A stretch of DNA of 19,041 nucleotides from assembly GCA_964429355.1 (NCBI GenBank), contig CAYSCH010000164.1, positions 1 through 19,041 on the forward strand, read 5' to 3'. Positions 1 through 6,995 of the stretch are shown piece by piece. Made by a program: the position numbers and the translations under genes. Each line of letters opens with the position of its first letter. The stretch's first letter is position 1. The stretch is from JAAYAY01 sp964429355 (GTDB taxonomy: Bacteria > Planctomycetota > Planctomycetia > Pirellulales > Thermoguttaceae). The notes beneath the pieces were generated by a model. The model did no database searches. It saw nothing but the letters and a program-made list of their open reading frames with translations, and was not told where the DNA came from.

Positions 1-36
1 GGGGACCAACGGCAGGCGGCGGGCAACGGGGCAGAG

Positions 37-1113
37 TCAGATAGCGTAGTTCTCGACGAAGAGCCGGGAAACGCGGGGGGTCACGAAGACTTCGTCGCCT
101 ACGGCGCGAGGTTCCTGGCGGAATCGGTCGTGGGCGATTTCGACGTAGATCGACTGATCGTTGCTACCGACGAGTTCGACCTTGACCACGGGGCCTGCCG
201 ACTGGATGCGAGTGATGCGGGCCCGCAGGCCGGACTGGCCACGATTGTCGGTGTGAATCTCCAGGTCGTAGGGGCGGATGAGCAACCGGGCCGTCTCTCC
301 GTCGACCTGCAGTCCGCCGGGCGGGTCGATGACCAGGGATCCAAACACGGCACGTCCGGCCTCGACGCGTCCGTGAAACAGGTTGACGTTTCCCAGGAAG
401 TCCATGATGAAGGCATTGGCGGGCTGGTGAAAGACTTCGTCGGGGGTCCCCACCTGTTCGATCCGTCCTTCGTTCATGACCACGATCCGGTCGGCCACTT
501 CGAGGGCCTCCTCCTGGTCGTGGGTGACGAAGACGCTGGTGACATGGATCTCGTCGTGGAGCCGGCGGAGCCAGCGTCGCAATCCCTGCCGCACCTTGGC
601 GTCGAGGGCGCCGAACGGTTCATCGAGGAGGAGCACCTTCGGCTCGATGGCCAGGGCACGGGCGAGGGCCACTCGTTGGCGTTGTCCGCCCGAGAGCTGC
701 GAAGGATAGCGATTGGCCAGAGTCTCGAGCTGGATGAGCTGCAGGAGTTCGCGAACGCGCCGATCGACCTCGGTTTTCGCGGGCCGGCTGTGTCGGGGCC
801 GGACGCGGAGACCGAAGGCGATGTTTTCGTGGACGGTCATGTGCCGGAAGAGGGCGTAGTGCTGAAAGACGAATCCCACCTGCCGGCGGCCTACGGCCTC
901 GCGAGCCACGTCGCGACCGTCGAAGAGGATGGCACTCTCGTCGGTCAGATCGAACGACTCGAGCCCGGCGACGATCCGCAGCAGGGTGGTCTTGCCTGAT
1001 CCCGACGGTCCGAGGAGGGCGACCAGTTCGCCATCGGGGATATCGAGCGAGACGTTGTTGAGGGCCTGGAAGCTGCCGAAACTCTTGCTGATATTGCGAA
1101 CTTGAATGCTCAC
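37..1113 (-). CDS. cysA: Sulfate/thiosulfate ABC transporter ATP-binding protein CysA
   Basis: This 358-residue ATPase powers sulfate (and probably thiosulfate) import through the CysT/CysW channel at the cytoplasmic face of the inner membrane. Visible motifs are Walker A GPSGSGKT (about 35-42), the Q-loop glutamine Q84, the signature LSGGQRQR (140-147), Walker B VLLLDEP (160-166), the D-loop region GALD and the switch histidine H198. A C-terminal TOBE-like regulatory region of about 120 residues follows. The frame stays open far upstream, but I chose the GTG at 1113. The protein then begins MSIQVRNISKSFG as family members do, an AGGAGG ribosome site (1121-1126) sits 7 nt upstream, and the start overlaps the cysW stop by 4 bp (GTGA), implying translational coupling. 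It is the last gene of the visible operon. Length is normal for the family. Confidence 0.95.
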   Translation of the reverse strand: MSIQVRNISKSFGSFQALNNVSLDIPDGELVALLGPSGSGKTTLLRIVAGLESFDLTDESAILFDGRDVAREAVGRRQVGFVFQHYALFRHMTVHENIAFGLRVRPRHSRPAKTEVDRRVRELLQLIQLETLANRYPSQLSGGQRQRVALARALAIEPKVLLLDEPFGALDAKVRQGLRRWLRRLHDEIHVTSVFVTHDQEEALEVADRIVVMNEGRIEQVGTPDEVFHQPANAFIMDFLGNVNLFHGRVEAGRAVFGSLVIDPPGGLQVDGETARLLIRPYDLEIHTDNRGQSGLRARITRIQSAGPVVKVELVGSNDQSIYVEIAHDRFRQEPRAVGDEVFVTPRVSRLFVENYAI

Positions 1114-2024
1114 AGTAGGGCCTCCTGAAGAGTTGCGACTTTCGGCGCGAGCTGCGAGGATTCGCGTTGGGTGCGCCATTCGACCAGGGCCTTCAGGACG
1201 AGTGTCACCAGGGCGAGCAGGGCCAGCAGCGAGGCGACGGCGAAGGCGGCCACGAAGTTGTATTCGTTGTAGAGGATCTCCACGTGGAGCGGCATGGTGT
1301 TGGTCTGCCCGCGGAGATGGCCCGACACGACCGAGACGGCACCGAATTCGCCCATGGCCCGGGCGTTGCAGAGAATCACGCCGTAAAGCAGGCCCCATTT
1401 CACGTTGGGAAGGGTGATTCGCCAGAAGGTCTGCAGCCCGCTGGCGCCGAGCACCATGGCGGCTTCCTCCTCCTCGGTTCCCTGCTCCTGCATGAGGGGG
1501 ATCAACTCGCGAGCCACGAAGGGGAAGGTGACAAAGATCGTGGCCAGGACGATACCCGGCACGGCGAAAATGATCTGGATATCGTGAGCCGCCAGCCAGG
1601 GTCCGAACCACCCCTGCAGGCCGAACATGAGCACGTAGATCATGCCGGAAATCACGGGCGAGACGGCAAAGGGGAGATCGATGAGCGTGATGAGGAAGCT
1701 CTTGCCGCGGAACTCGAACTTAGCGATCGCCCAGGATGCCGCCAGGCCGAAGACGACGTTCACCGGCACGGAGATCCCGGCGACCAACAGGGTGAGCTTG
1801 ATGGCCGCCAGGGCATCGCGGTTGTGGAAACTTTCCAGGTAGGCTCCCAGCCCCTTTCGCAGGGCCTCGGTGAACACGGCCGCCAGCGGCACGACGAGGA
1901 ACAGCCCGAGAAAGAGGAGCGAGACGGTGCAGATCAACCATTTGACCCAAAGGGGGTCGCCGGTGGCAGCGATCGTGGCCGCGGTACGGCGACGGGTGAG
2001 ACGCGATTTTGCGGTTCCGGCCAT
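1110..2024 (-). CDS. cysW: Sulfate ABC transporter permease CysW
   Basis: This inner-membrane permease of about 304 residues forms the sulfate channel as a heterodimer with CysT. About six hydrophobic segments are visible, the first around residues 27-50 (LICTVSLLFLGLFLVV). The ATPase-docking EAA loop reads EEEEAAMVLGASG and is followed by RAMGEFGAVSVVSGH, which is characteristic of CysW. I chose the ATG at 2024 because a GGAGTGA ribosome site lies about 7 nt upstream. Open sequence further upstream overlaps cysT and encodes nothing recognisable. The gene starts 14 nt after the cysT stop, and its own stop overlaps the cysA start. The assignment as CysW rather than CysT rests on gene order and on the MGEFGAVSVVSGH segment. 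Confidence 0.94.
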   Translation of the reverse strand: MAGTAKSRLTRRRTAATIAATGDPLWVKWLICTVSLLFLGLFLVVPLAAVFTEALRKGLGAYLESFHNRDALAAIKLTLLVAGISVPVNVVFGLAASWAIAKFEFRGKSFLITLIDLPFAVSPVISGMIYVLMFGLQGWFGPWLAAHDIQIIFAVPGIVLATIFVTFPFVARELIPLMQEQGTEEEEAAMVLGASGLQTFWRITLPNVKWGLLYGVILCNARAMGEFGAVSVVSGHLRGQTNTMPLHVEILYNEYNFVAAFAVASLLALLALVTLVLKALVEWRTQRESSQLAPKVATLQEALL

Positions 2025-2038
2025 TGGTTTCACTCCGA

Positions 2039-2905
2039 TCAAGCTGCGTGGCGCCGTGTGCTCCACCACTGGAGGAGATTGATCGACAACAGGAGAAGAA
2101 ACGAGATGGCCAGCATAAGCGAGGCGATAGCCGTTGCGCCAGTGTAATCGTACTGCTCCAGTTTCACGAGGATCAACAGGGGCACGATCTCGGTCTTCAT
2201 CGGCATGTTGCCGGCAATGAATACGACTGAGCCGTATTCGCCCAGGGCGCGGGCGAAGGCCAGGGCAAAGCCGGTGAGCAGGGCCGGCAGGATCGCCGGT
2301 ACGATGACGTAGCAGAATACCTGCCAGCGGCCGGCGCCGAGACTGGCGGCGGCTTCCTCTACCTCCGGGTCGAGATCTTCCAGGGCCGGTTGCAGCGTGC
2401 GAACGACAAAGGGGAGACCGATGAACGTGAGCGCAATGGTCACTCCCAATGCCGAAAAGACTGCCTTGATCCCGAGCGGCTCCAGCCATGAGCCGATCCA
2501 GCCGGCAGGAGAGTAGACGGTTGTCAGCGCGATTCCGGAAACCGCTGTGGGAAGGGCAAAGGGCAGGTCGACGACCGCGTCGATCACGCGTTTTCCCGGA
2601 AAGGAGTATCGCACCAGCATCCAGGCGACACCCAGGCCGAACAGGGCATTGACGAGGGCGGCCACGAGCGACGCGCCCAGGGTCAGGCGGAAGGAGGCCA
2701 GCACGCGGGGACTGCTGATCGTTGCCCAGATGTGTTCCCAGGGGGCAGTCGCTGTTTTGAGGAACAGGGCCGAGAGGGGAATGAGCACGATCAAGCTCAA
2801 GTAGAGGATGGTGTATCCCAGCGTCAGCCCGAAACCGGGCAAGACGCCGCGTTGCCGGCGTCTTTTACCAACCCGAGGCACGGACGAGGACGGGGGACTC
2901 TCCAT
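2039..2905 (-). CDS. cysT: Sulfate ABC transporter permease CysT (CysU)
   Basis: This 288-residue integral membrane protein is the second half of the sulfate channel. A short basic cytoplasmic N-terminus (VGKRRRQRG) is followed by a first hydrophobic helix (TILYLSLIVLIPLSALFL, about 30-47) and roughly five further segments. The LPFALPTAVSGI stretch and the EAA loop (EEAAASLGAG) followed by RALGEYGSVVFIAGN are diagnostic of CysT/CysU. The ATG at 2905 lies 4 nt beyond the sbp stop with only a weak ribosome site, so translation is probably coupled to sbp. It belongs to the sbp-cysT-cysW-cysA operon and its length is normal for the family. Confidence 0.95.
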   Translation of the reverse strand: MESPPSSSVPRVGKRRRQRGVLPGFGLTLGYTILYLSLIVLIPLSALFLKTATAPWEHIWATISSPRVLASFRLTLGASLVAALVNALFGLGVAWMLVRYSFPGKRVIDAVVDLPFALPTAVSGIALTTVYSPAGWIGSWLEPLGIKAVFSALGVTIALTFIGLPFVVRTLQPALEDLDPEVEEAAASLGAGRWQVFCYVIVPAILPALLTGFALAFARALGEYGSVVFIAGNMPMKTEIVPLLILVKLEQYDYTGATAIASLMLAISFLLLLSINLLQWWSTRRHAA

Positions 2906-2909
2906 TCCA

Positions 2910-4025
2910 CTACTTTCCCGGGGCGTAGATCTGGTCGAAGGTGCCGCCGTCGTCGAAATGGGTCTTCTGGGCCTTTTGCCAGCCGCCGAAGACCTGGTCG
3001 ATGCGGATCAGTTCCACTTCGGGGAAGCGCTTCATATCTTCCGGATCGGCCTCTTCGGGCTTGACAGGACGGTAATAATGCTTGGCCGCCAGACGTTGGC
3101 CGACGGGCGAATACAGGTATTCAAGATAGGCTTGGGCCAACTCGCGGGTACCATGGGAATCGGCCCATTTGTCGACCACCGCCACCGGAGGTTCCGCCAG
3201 GATGCTCAGCGAGGGAACGATGATGTCGAACTTGTCGGGCCCGAGTTCTGTTACGGCCAGGAAGGCTTCGTTTTCCCAGGCCAGCAGCACATCGCCCATA
3301 CCACGCTGCACGAAGGTGTTCGTGGAACCGCGGGCGCCGGAATCGAGCACAGGCACGTGACTGGGGCCGAACATTTCGGATACGAACTCGAAGGCTTTCT
3401 TCTCGGCCGCCGCCACCTGCGACGCCTGCCCCGGATCGTTCAGCTTGCCGAGATCGCCAAGCTCCTTTTTAAGAGCAAACGCCCAGGCGGCCAGATAGTT
3501 CCAGCGAGCCCCACCGGACGTTTTGGGGTTGGGCGTGATCACCTGGATACCCGGCTTGACAAGATCGCTCCAGTCCTTGATCCCTTTGGGATTTCCTTTG
3601 CGGACGAGAAAGACAATCGTCGAGGTATAGGGGCAACTGTTTTCCGGAAGGCGTTTCTGCCAGTCGGCGGGCAAGAGGGCCGCCTTGGCGGAGATCGCGT
3701 CGATATCGTAGGCCAGGGCCAGGGTGACCACATCGGCCTGCAGTCCGTCGATCACGGCGCGGGCCTGCTTGGCCGCACCGCCGTGCGACTGAGTGATGGT
3801 TACCGTCTGACCGGTTTTTTCTTTCCAGTAGTCGGCAAAGGCCGCGTTGTAGTCCTGGTAGAGTTCTCGCGTCGGGTCGTACGAGACATTCAGAAGCTCG
3901 ATTTCCTTGCCGGCTGACGAACCGCCGCCATTGGAAGAAGAGCTTTCACAGCCGCTGAGCCCGAGCACGATCGCAGCGAGAAACAGAGAGATCACCAGAC
4001 TATTGCACCACATGGGACGGACCAT
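2910..4025 (-). CDS. sbp: Sulfate-binding lipoprotein (Sbp/CysP family)
   Basis: This extracytoplasmic substrate-binding protein of about 371 residues delivers sulfate to CysTW. The N-terminus is a lipoprotein signal with lipobox LSGC (lipidated Cys at about 26), then a Ser/Gly linker. Many family members are soluble periplasmic proteins, so here the protein is probably membrane-anchored. Family hallmarks are NVSYDPTRELYQDYN, QSHGGAAKQARAVIDGL, ADVVTLALAYDIDAI and GGARWNYLAAWAFAL. These segments define the sulfate/thiosulfate-binding family. Starts at GTG 4028 and ATG 4025 are adjacent. I prefer ATG 4025, with GAGGAG about 9 nt upstream. It is the first recognisable gene of the transporter operon. 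The sequence does not tell sulfate from thiosulfate preference. Confidence 0.94.
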   Translation of the reverse strand: MVRPMWCNSLVISLFLAAIVLGLSGCESSSSNGGGSSAGKEIELLNVSYDPTRELYQDYNAAFADYWKEKTGQTVTITQSHGGAAKQARAVIDGLQADVVTLALAYDIDAISAKAALLPADWQKRLPENSCPYTSTIVFLVRKGNPKGIKDWSDLVKPGIQVITPNPKTSGGARWNYLAAWAFALKKELGDLGKLNDPGQASQVAAAEKKAFEFVSEMFGPSHVPVLDSGARGSTNTFVQRGMGDVLLAWENEAFLAVTELGPDKFDIIVPSLSILAEPPVAVVDKWADSHGTRELAQAYLEYLYSPVGQRLAAKHYYRPVKPEEADPEDMKRFPEVELIRIDQVFGGWQKAQKTHFDDGGTFDQIYAPGK

Positions 4026-4112
4026 CACCCGAAACTCCTCTTAGAGCCGCAAACAGAACTACCGATTGTGCACATCCATGCCCCTGGGAGACTGCCGGTC
4101 TTATCAGGACGA

Positions 4113-4355
4113 TTAAGCCACCGCAGCCACGCGGGCCGCGGCGAACGAGCCCACACAGGGCGCCGGAACGGACGACGCCCGTGAGATCATTACCAGAGAC
4201 AGCCCGAGCCGGTGTGCCAATGCATTGAGATCGGCGAAGGTACCGAGGAGAACGGGTTCTCCGCGGTCGAGCAGAGACGCCGCATGGCGATCCGTGACTT
4301 CAGCGGCCACCACCGACTGAGACTCGACCCGGAGGGCGAAGTAGTGAAGCGGCAT
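4113..4355 (-). CDS. Small hypothetical protein upstream of the sulfate-transport operon
   Basis: This is an unrecognised protein of about 80 residues beginning MPLHYFALRVESQSVVAAE. The start at 4355 is chosen because AGAAGG sits about 8-9 nt upstream; an in-frame ATG at 4373 would add six residues and has a poorer ribosome site. The middle looks like a compact alpha/beta fold (HAASLLDRGEPVLLGTFADLNALAHRLGLSLVMIS), and the tail is Ala/Val-rich. There is no signal peptide and no membrane helix. It lies 87 nt upstream of sbp on the same strand, so it may be the first gene of that operon. Other bacteria carry the small OscA protein beside sulfate-transport genes, but I see no sequence resemblance to it. 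It may not be expressed. Confidence 0.5.
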   Translation of the reverse strand: MPLHYFALRVESQSVVAAEVTDRHAASLLDRGEPVLLGTFADLNALAHRLGLSLVMISRASSVPAPCVGSFAAARVAAVA

Positions 4356-5124
4356 GTCAAGGAACCTTCTCATGAGTGAACCCAAGCGGCGTGGGGGAAA
4401 CAAAATAGAATCTCCACCTCTGAGGGAGCAATCGGTGTGCCAATCGCCTGGAAATGCAGCAGGGCCGCTGAGACTCCGTCGTGCCTGAGGGTCGAGGTTT
4501 CGCGCCCAGTCCAATCCAATGTGACTAGATCACAAGCGTATGAACCATAGGAACTTGTGCATTTCGGAGGGGCACGAAGAAAACGGCTTATAGGGCTCCT
4601 TCGAGCCTGGTCTATTTTGTAAGATCCGGCCGATAGGGCGGCCAATCCGAGCCGCCTTGTCCGCGGGTCCGTCCGTTGTATTTCACAGATATCCGCTAAA
4701 TACGATAGTCGTGGCCGTGATATTTCGTGGCGTACGGAAATTGGGACATTGCTGGCCATGCCGGAGGCCCACTCCTGCCCGCGTCTGAACGCGGCTGCAA
4801 TATTGGTGCGGGCTGAGTCCTGTTTGCATCCAGAATGCGCGTGGCAAAGTACTCTTGGGCGCCGAAACTCGAACTGGCGGCCATGAGTTGCCTGTAGGAA
4901 GGATCGTTCTCCACCTCATGCCGAGGGCGGTAGCCTGTGTGCGCCGGATCGAGAAGAACGCTGACTTAGCGGTCTACGTCGCTGGTAAAGCCCTGAAAAT
5001 GGCCCAAGCGATGCAATAACCTGGCAGGGACAACCAGCACGCGTTCACTGCTGATCTCGGACAGTTGAAATACCTGGCAAAAAGACACGTGTTAGCCGCC
5101 ATTCCTGAAGAGGACGCGAAATCA
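4356..5124. other. Long stretch without a convincing gene
   Basis: About 770 bp separate the small ORF from enolase. No tRNA, transposase or large ORF is recognisable. On the minus strand an open frame of about 95 codons runs from roughly 4965 down to 4679 (GTG start possible at 4914). It encodes protein-like text such as VENDPSYRQLMAASSSFGAQEYFATRILDAN in two parts, VENDPSYRQLMAASSSFG and AQEYFATRILDAN. It has no recognised family and could be a gene remnant. A weak minus-strand promoter-like pair (TAGACC, 16 nt, TATAAG, 4587-4614) and a small GGCTC/GAGCC hairpin lie near 4594-4607. The stretch presumably holds the promoter of the sulfate operon, but I cannot place it firmly. Confidence 0.4.
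4520..4534. promoter_or_regulatory. CRP/FNR-like palindrome upstream of the sulfate operon
   Basis: TGTGACTAGATCACA has perfect 5-bp arms TGTGA and TCACA separated by 5 nt. The classic CRP site has the same arms with a 6-nt spacer, so this is a near match with a one-base-shorter centre. It lies 165 bp upstream of the small ORF and about 495 bp upstream of sbp. A CRP-family activator (CysR) controls sulfate transport in cyanobacteria, which makes a regulatory role plausible here. That link is inference. Confidence 0.3.
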
Positions 5125-6390
5125 TTATCGCCCGAACACGGCCGCCTTGCCCAACTCGGCCTCGATTTCCATCAAACGGTTGTACTTGGCGATTCGCTCG
5201 CTGCGGCAGGCTGAGCCGGTTTTGATCTGGCCGCCGCCCATGGCCACGGCGAAGTCGGCCAGGAAGGCGTCTTCGGTCTCGCCCGAGCGGTGCGAGACGA
5301 CATAGCCCCAGCCCGCCTTCTGGCACATCTGGATCGCTTCAATCGTCTCGGTCACCGAGCCGATCTGATTGAGCTTGATGAGCACGGCGTTGGTGCTCTT
5401 CTCCTGGATGCCGCGGGCGATGAACTTCGTGTAGATCTCGGTGGTGGCCGTATCATTAAAAAGGATCTTGTCCCCCAGCACCGCCGTGTGCGCCCGGAAA
5501 CCCTCCCAGTCGTTTTCTGCCAGGCCGTCTTCGATGGACACGATGTGGTACTTGTCGACCCAGGACTTGTAGAGATCCGTCATCTGGGCGGCGGTCTTCT
5601 TGCCCTGACCCGACTTGGCAAGATGGTAGGTCCCGTCTTCGTAGAAGGAACTGGCCGCGGGGTCGAGGGCGATGGCGATATCGTCGCCGGGCGTGTAGCC
5701 GGCCGCCTCGATCGCCTCGATAATTACCTCGCAGGCTTCGTCATTGCTTTTGAGGTTGGGGGCGAAGCCGCCCTCGTCGCCGACGCTGGTGGCATACTTG
5801 CGTTTGTGGAGGATGCCTTTCAGGGCATGAAAGGTCTCGGCAACGTAGCGCAGTGCTTCGGTGAAGTTCGGGGCGCCGATCGGCATTGCCATGAACTCCT
5901 GGAAATCCACGCTGTTGTCGGCGTGCTTGCCACCGTTGAGAATGTTCATCTGCGGCACCGGCAGCCGGACTGCTCCTGTGCCGCCCAGATAGGCGTAAAG
6001 CGGTAGTCCGGCAGCCATGGCCGCCGCTCGGGCGACCGCCATCGAAACGCCCAGGATCGCATTGGCTCCGAGTTTGCTCTTGGTGGTTGTGCCGTCCGAG
6101 TCGATCATCATACGGTCAATCTCGGCCTGACGCGACGGATCCAGGCCGAGCAGCTTGGGCGCGATTGTGTCATTCACATTGGCGACCGCCTTGAGCACGC
6201 CCTTGCCACCGTAGCGTTTCTTGTCGCCGTCGCGGAGTTCCAGGGCCTCGTTCTCGCCGGTCGAAGCGCCCGAAGGGACCGACGCCGCCGCCGTGATCCC
6301 GTTGTCCAGTGTCACATGAACCCTCACCGTGGGGTTGCCACGCGAGTCGAGGATTTCCATCGCATGCACCGCAGTGATCTTGCGTCCCAT
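5125..6390 (-). CDS. eno: Enolase (phosphopyruvate hydratase), with an adapter-like internal block
   Basis: Enolase converts 2-phosphoglycerate to phosphoenolpyruvate in glycolysis, in the cytoplasm. The frame encodes 421 residues starting MGRKITAVHAMEILDSRGNP, with AAGGAG 6 nt before the ATG. Active-site elements are present: substrate loop VPSGASTGE, general acid E206 (VGDEGGFAPN), Mg ligands D243 (ALDPAAS) and E287 (SIEDGLAEND), base K339 (VLIKLNQIG) and SHRSGETED. All numbers are three lower than in E. coli enolase (209, 246, 290, 342). The third Mg ligand, E. coli D317 in the usual VGDDLFVTNT segment, falls at residue 314, where this sequence has Thr. Residues 310-321 read LFNDTATTEIYT, which is translated sequencing-adapter sequence. 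The natural gene is almost certainly a normal enolase and the error local. It is monocistronic and controlled by a fluoride riboswitch. Confidence 0.96.
   Translation of the reverse strand: MGRKITAVHAMEILDSRGNPTVRVHVTLDNGITAAASVPSGASTGENEALELRDGDKKRYGGKGVLKAVANVNDTIAPKLLGLDPSRQAEIDRMMIDSDGTTTKSKLGANAILGVSMAVARAAAMAAGLPLYAYLGGTGAVRLPVPQMNILNGGKHADNSVDFQEFMAMPIGAPNFTEALRYVAETFHALKGILHKRKYATSVGDEGGFAPNLKSNDEACEVIIEAIEAAGYTPGDDIAIALDPAASSFYEDGTYHLAKSGQGKKTAAQMTDLYKSWVDKYHIVSIEDGLAENDWEGFRAHTAVLGDKILFNDTATTEIYTKFIARGIQEKSTNAVLIKLNQIGSVTETIEAIQMCQKAGWGYVVSHRSGETEDAFLADFAVAMGGGQIKTGSACRSERIAKYNRLMEIEAELGKAAVFGR
5429..5462 (-). other. Probable Illumina P5 adapter sequence embedded in enolase
   Basis: Read on the minus strand, 5457 to 5429 matches the 29-nt P5 adapter at 28 of 29 positions. 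The single difference is at adapter position 12, C instead of G. Part of the match reads AATGATACGG followed by CCACCACCGA. Five T residues (5462-5458) precede it, as in the poly-T spacer of the flow-cell oligo. The block replaces the enolase segment expected to read about QLVGDDLFVTNT with the same number of codons, so frame and length are kept. I interpret this as a library or assembly artefact, not biology. Confidence 0.88.
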
Positions 6391-6439
6391 GAGTATCTCC
6401 TTTAGGGATCGTTTGGTTTCCGCGCTTTGAGGGCGCGCG

Positions 6440-6474
6440 AAAAAAGCCCCCGAACAGTGGTCGCGAAGGGAGCT
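6440..6474 (-). terminator. Intrinsic terminator in the enolase leader (riboswitch OFF state)
   Basis: On the minus strand AGCTCCC (6474-6468) can pair with GGGGGCT (6451-6445) as a 7-bp stem with one G-U pair and a 16-nt loop. Six T residues (6445-6440) follow. It lies about 50 nt before the enolase ATG with no gene upstream on that strand, so it fits a riboswitch-controlled attenuator rather than an end-of-operon terminator. Confidence 0.72.
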
Positions 6475-6496
6475 TTGGCCAGCCGCAGCTCCCACC
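6468..6496 (-). promoter_or_regulatory. Antiterminator of the fluoride riboswitch
   Basis: GGGAGCT (6493-6487) is perfectly complementary to AGCTCCC (6474-6468), the same strand that builds the terminator, so the two hairpins exclude each other. The upstream part of this element, GGTGGGAG (6496-6489), can instead pair with CTCCTACC (6520-6513) at the aptamer 3' end, 8 bp with one G-U. This gives a direct route from the aptamer to the terminator. Confidence 0.65.
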
Positions 6497-6512
6497 GGAC
6501 AACGCTTGCCCT

Positions 6513-6561
6513 GGTAGGAGTCATCAGCCGACAGCGGCGGTTGCGGGGGACTCCATCCCCG
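6513..6561 (-). promoter_or_regulatory. Fluoride riboswitch aptamer (crcB motif)
   Basis: The leader RNA of enolase contains the conserved crcB-motif blocks GGGGATGGAG, AACCGCC and GGCTGATGACTCCTACC in the right order. P1 pairs CGGGG (6561-6557) with CCCCG (6548-6544). The second stem pairs GCCG (6538-6535) with CGGC (6530-6527) around a CTGT loop. The diagnostic pseudoknot pairs GGAGT (6554-6550) with ACTCC (6521-6517), all Watson-Crick. This aligns block by block with the structurally characterised Thermotoga aptamer as I recall it. Fluoride riboswitches are generally ON switches, and enolase is one of the known controlled genes because fluoride inhibits it. No fluoride exporter gene (crcB/Fluc or CLC-F) is in the window. 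Confidence 0.93.
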
Positions 6562-6611
6562 TGCGACCCCAGCACGACGAGGAGGTGCCGAGACGCATAA
6601 CCAATCTCCAG

Positions 6612-6640
6612 GTTGTAACGCTTTCGGCCAGGTCTTACAA
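6612..6640 (-). promoter_or_regulatory. Candidate enolase promoter
   Basis: On the minus strand TTGTAA (6640-6635) and TACAAC (6617-6612) are separated by 17 nt. Each matches the sigma70 consensus at four of six positions. Transcription would start near 6605, about 45 nt before the riboswitch aptamer, which is a sensible distance. The match is modest. Confidence 0.4.
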
Positions 6641-6804
6641 GCCGTGCGTATTCAAGGCCGGAATAACGAAGTGGGCCCAAACGCGGGCGCTCGTCGCCCC
6701 GATCGAAGCCAGCACCAGAGAGATCCAAACTCAGGCCGAAAAGATACGGCGGCTGTACGGAAGGCGATTACCCACGTGCCGCTTGCGATTCTGGTGGACA
6801 TCCT

Positions 6805-6833
6805 TCGACACTGGCTTTCGCGGTGGCTACAAT
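6805..6833 (+). promoter_or_regulatory. Sigma70-like promoter for the glycoside hydrolase pair
   Basis: TCGACA (6805-6810) and TACAAT (6828-6833) each match the consensus at five of six positions, with the ideal 17-nt spacing. A start near 6840 would leave a leader of about 155 nt before the GH127 gene. I see no known riboswitch in that leader. Confidence 0.55.
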
Positions 6834-6995
6834 ATGCGGCATGGAAACGCGAGGCTATGGGGGACACCGAGCAGGGCGACGGTCCCGAGCATCGCTGCGA
6901 GATTGAGAAATGCGACGAGCGAATTTGCGCCTTCCTGACATCCACCAGACGATCACGTTCAGGCAAACCGATTTGGCTTATCCCGGAGTCTAACG

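Noticed and set aside
1114..1611. Upstream extension of the cysA reading frame
   Set aside because: It is open but overlaps cysW on the same strand and encodes low-quality Arg/Gly-rich text. The GTG at 1113 has a strong ribosome site and family-typical N-terminus.
2025..2489. Upstream extension of the cysW reading frame
   Set aside because: It lies within cysT in another frame and has no transporter features. The ATG at 2024 has a good ribosome site.
2808..3917. Plus-strand open frame across sbp
   Set aside because: It is antisense to a clear sulfate-binding protein and shows no recognisable domain.
4370..4759. Minus-strand open frame in the gene-poor stretch
   Set aside because: It has no ribosome site, no domain and atypical composition, and it overlaps the CRP-like palindrome and the small-ORF leader.
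5125..6390. A natural metal-altered enolase or enolase-like moonlighting protein
   Set aside because: The altered residues coincide exactly with a 28/29 match to a sequencing adapter, so artefact is far more likely than evolution.
6834..6995. A riboswitch in the leader of the GH127 gene
   Set aside because: The leader is long enough, but I found none of the conserved cores of known classes and no terminator before the start codon.
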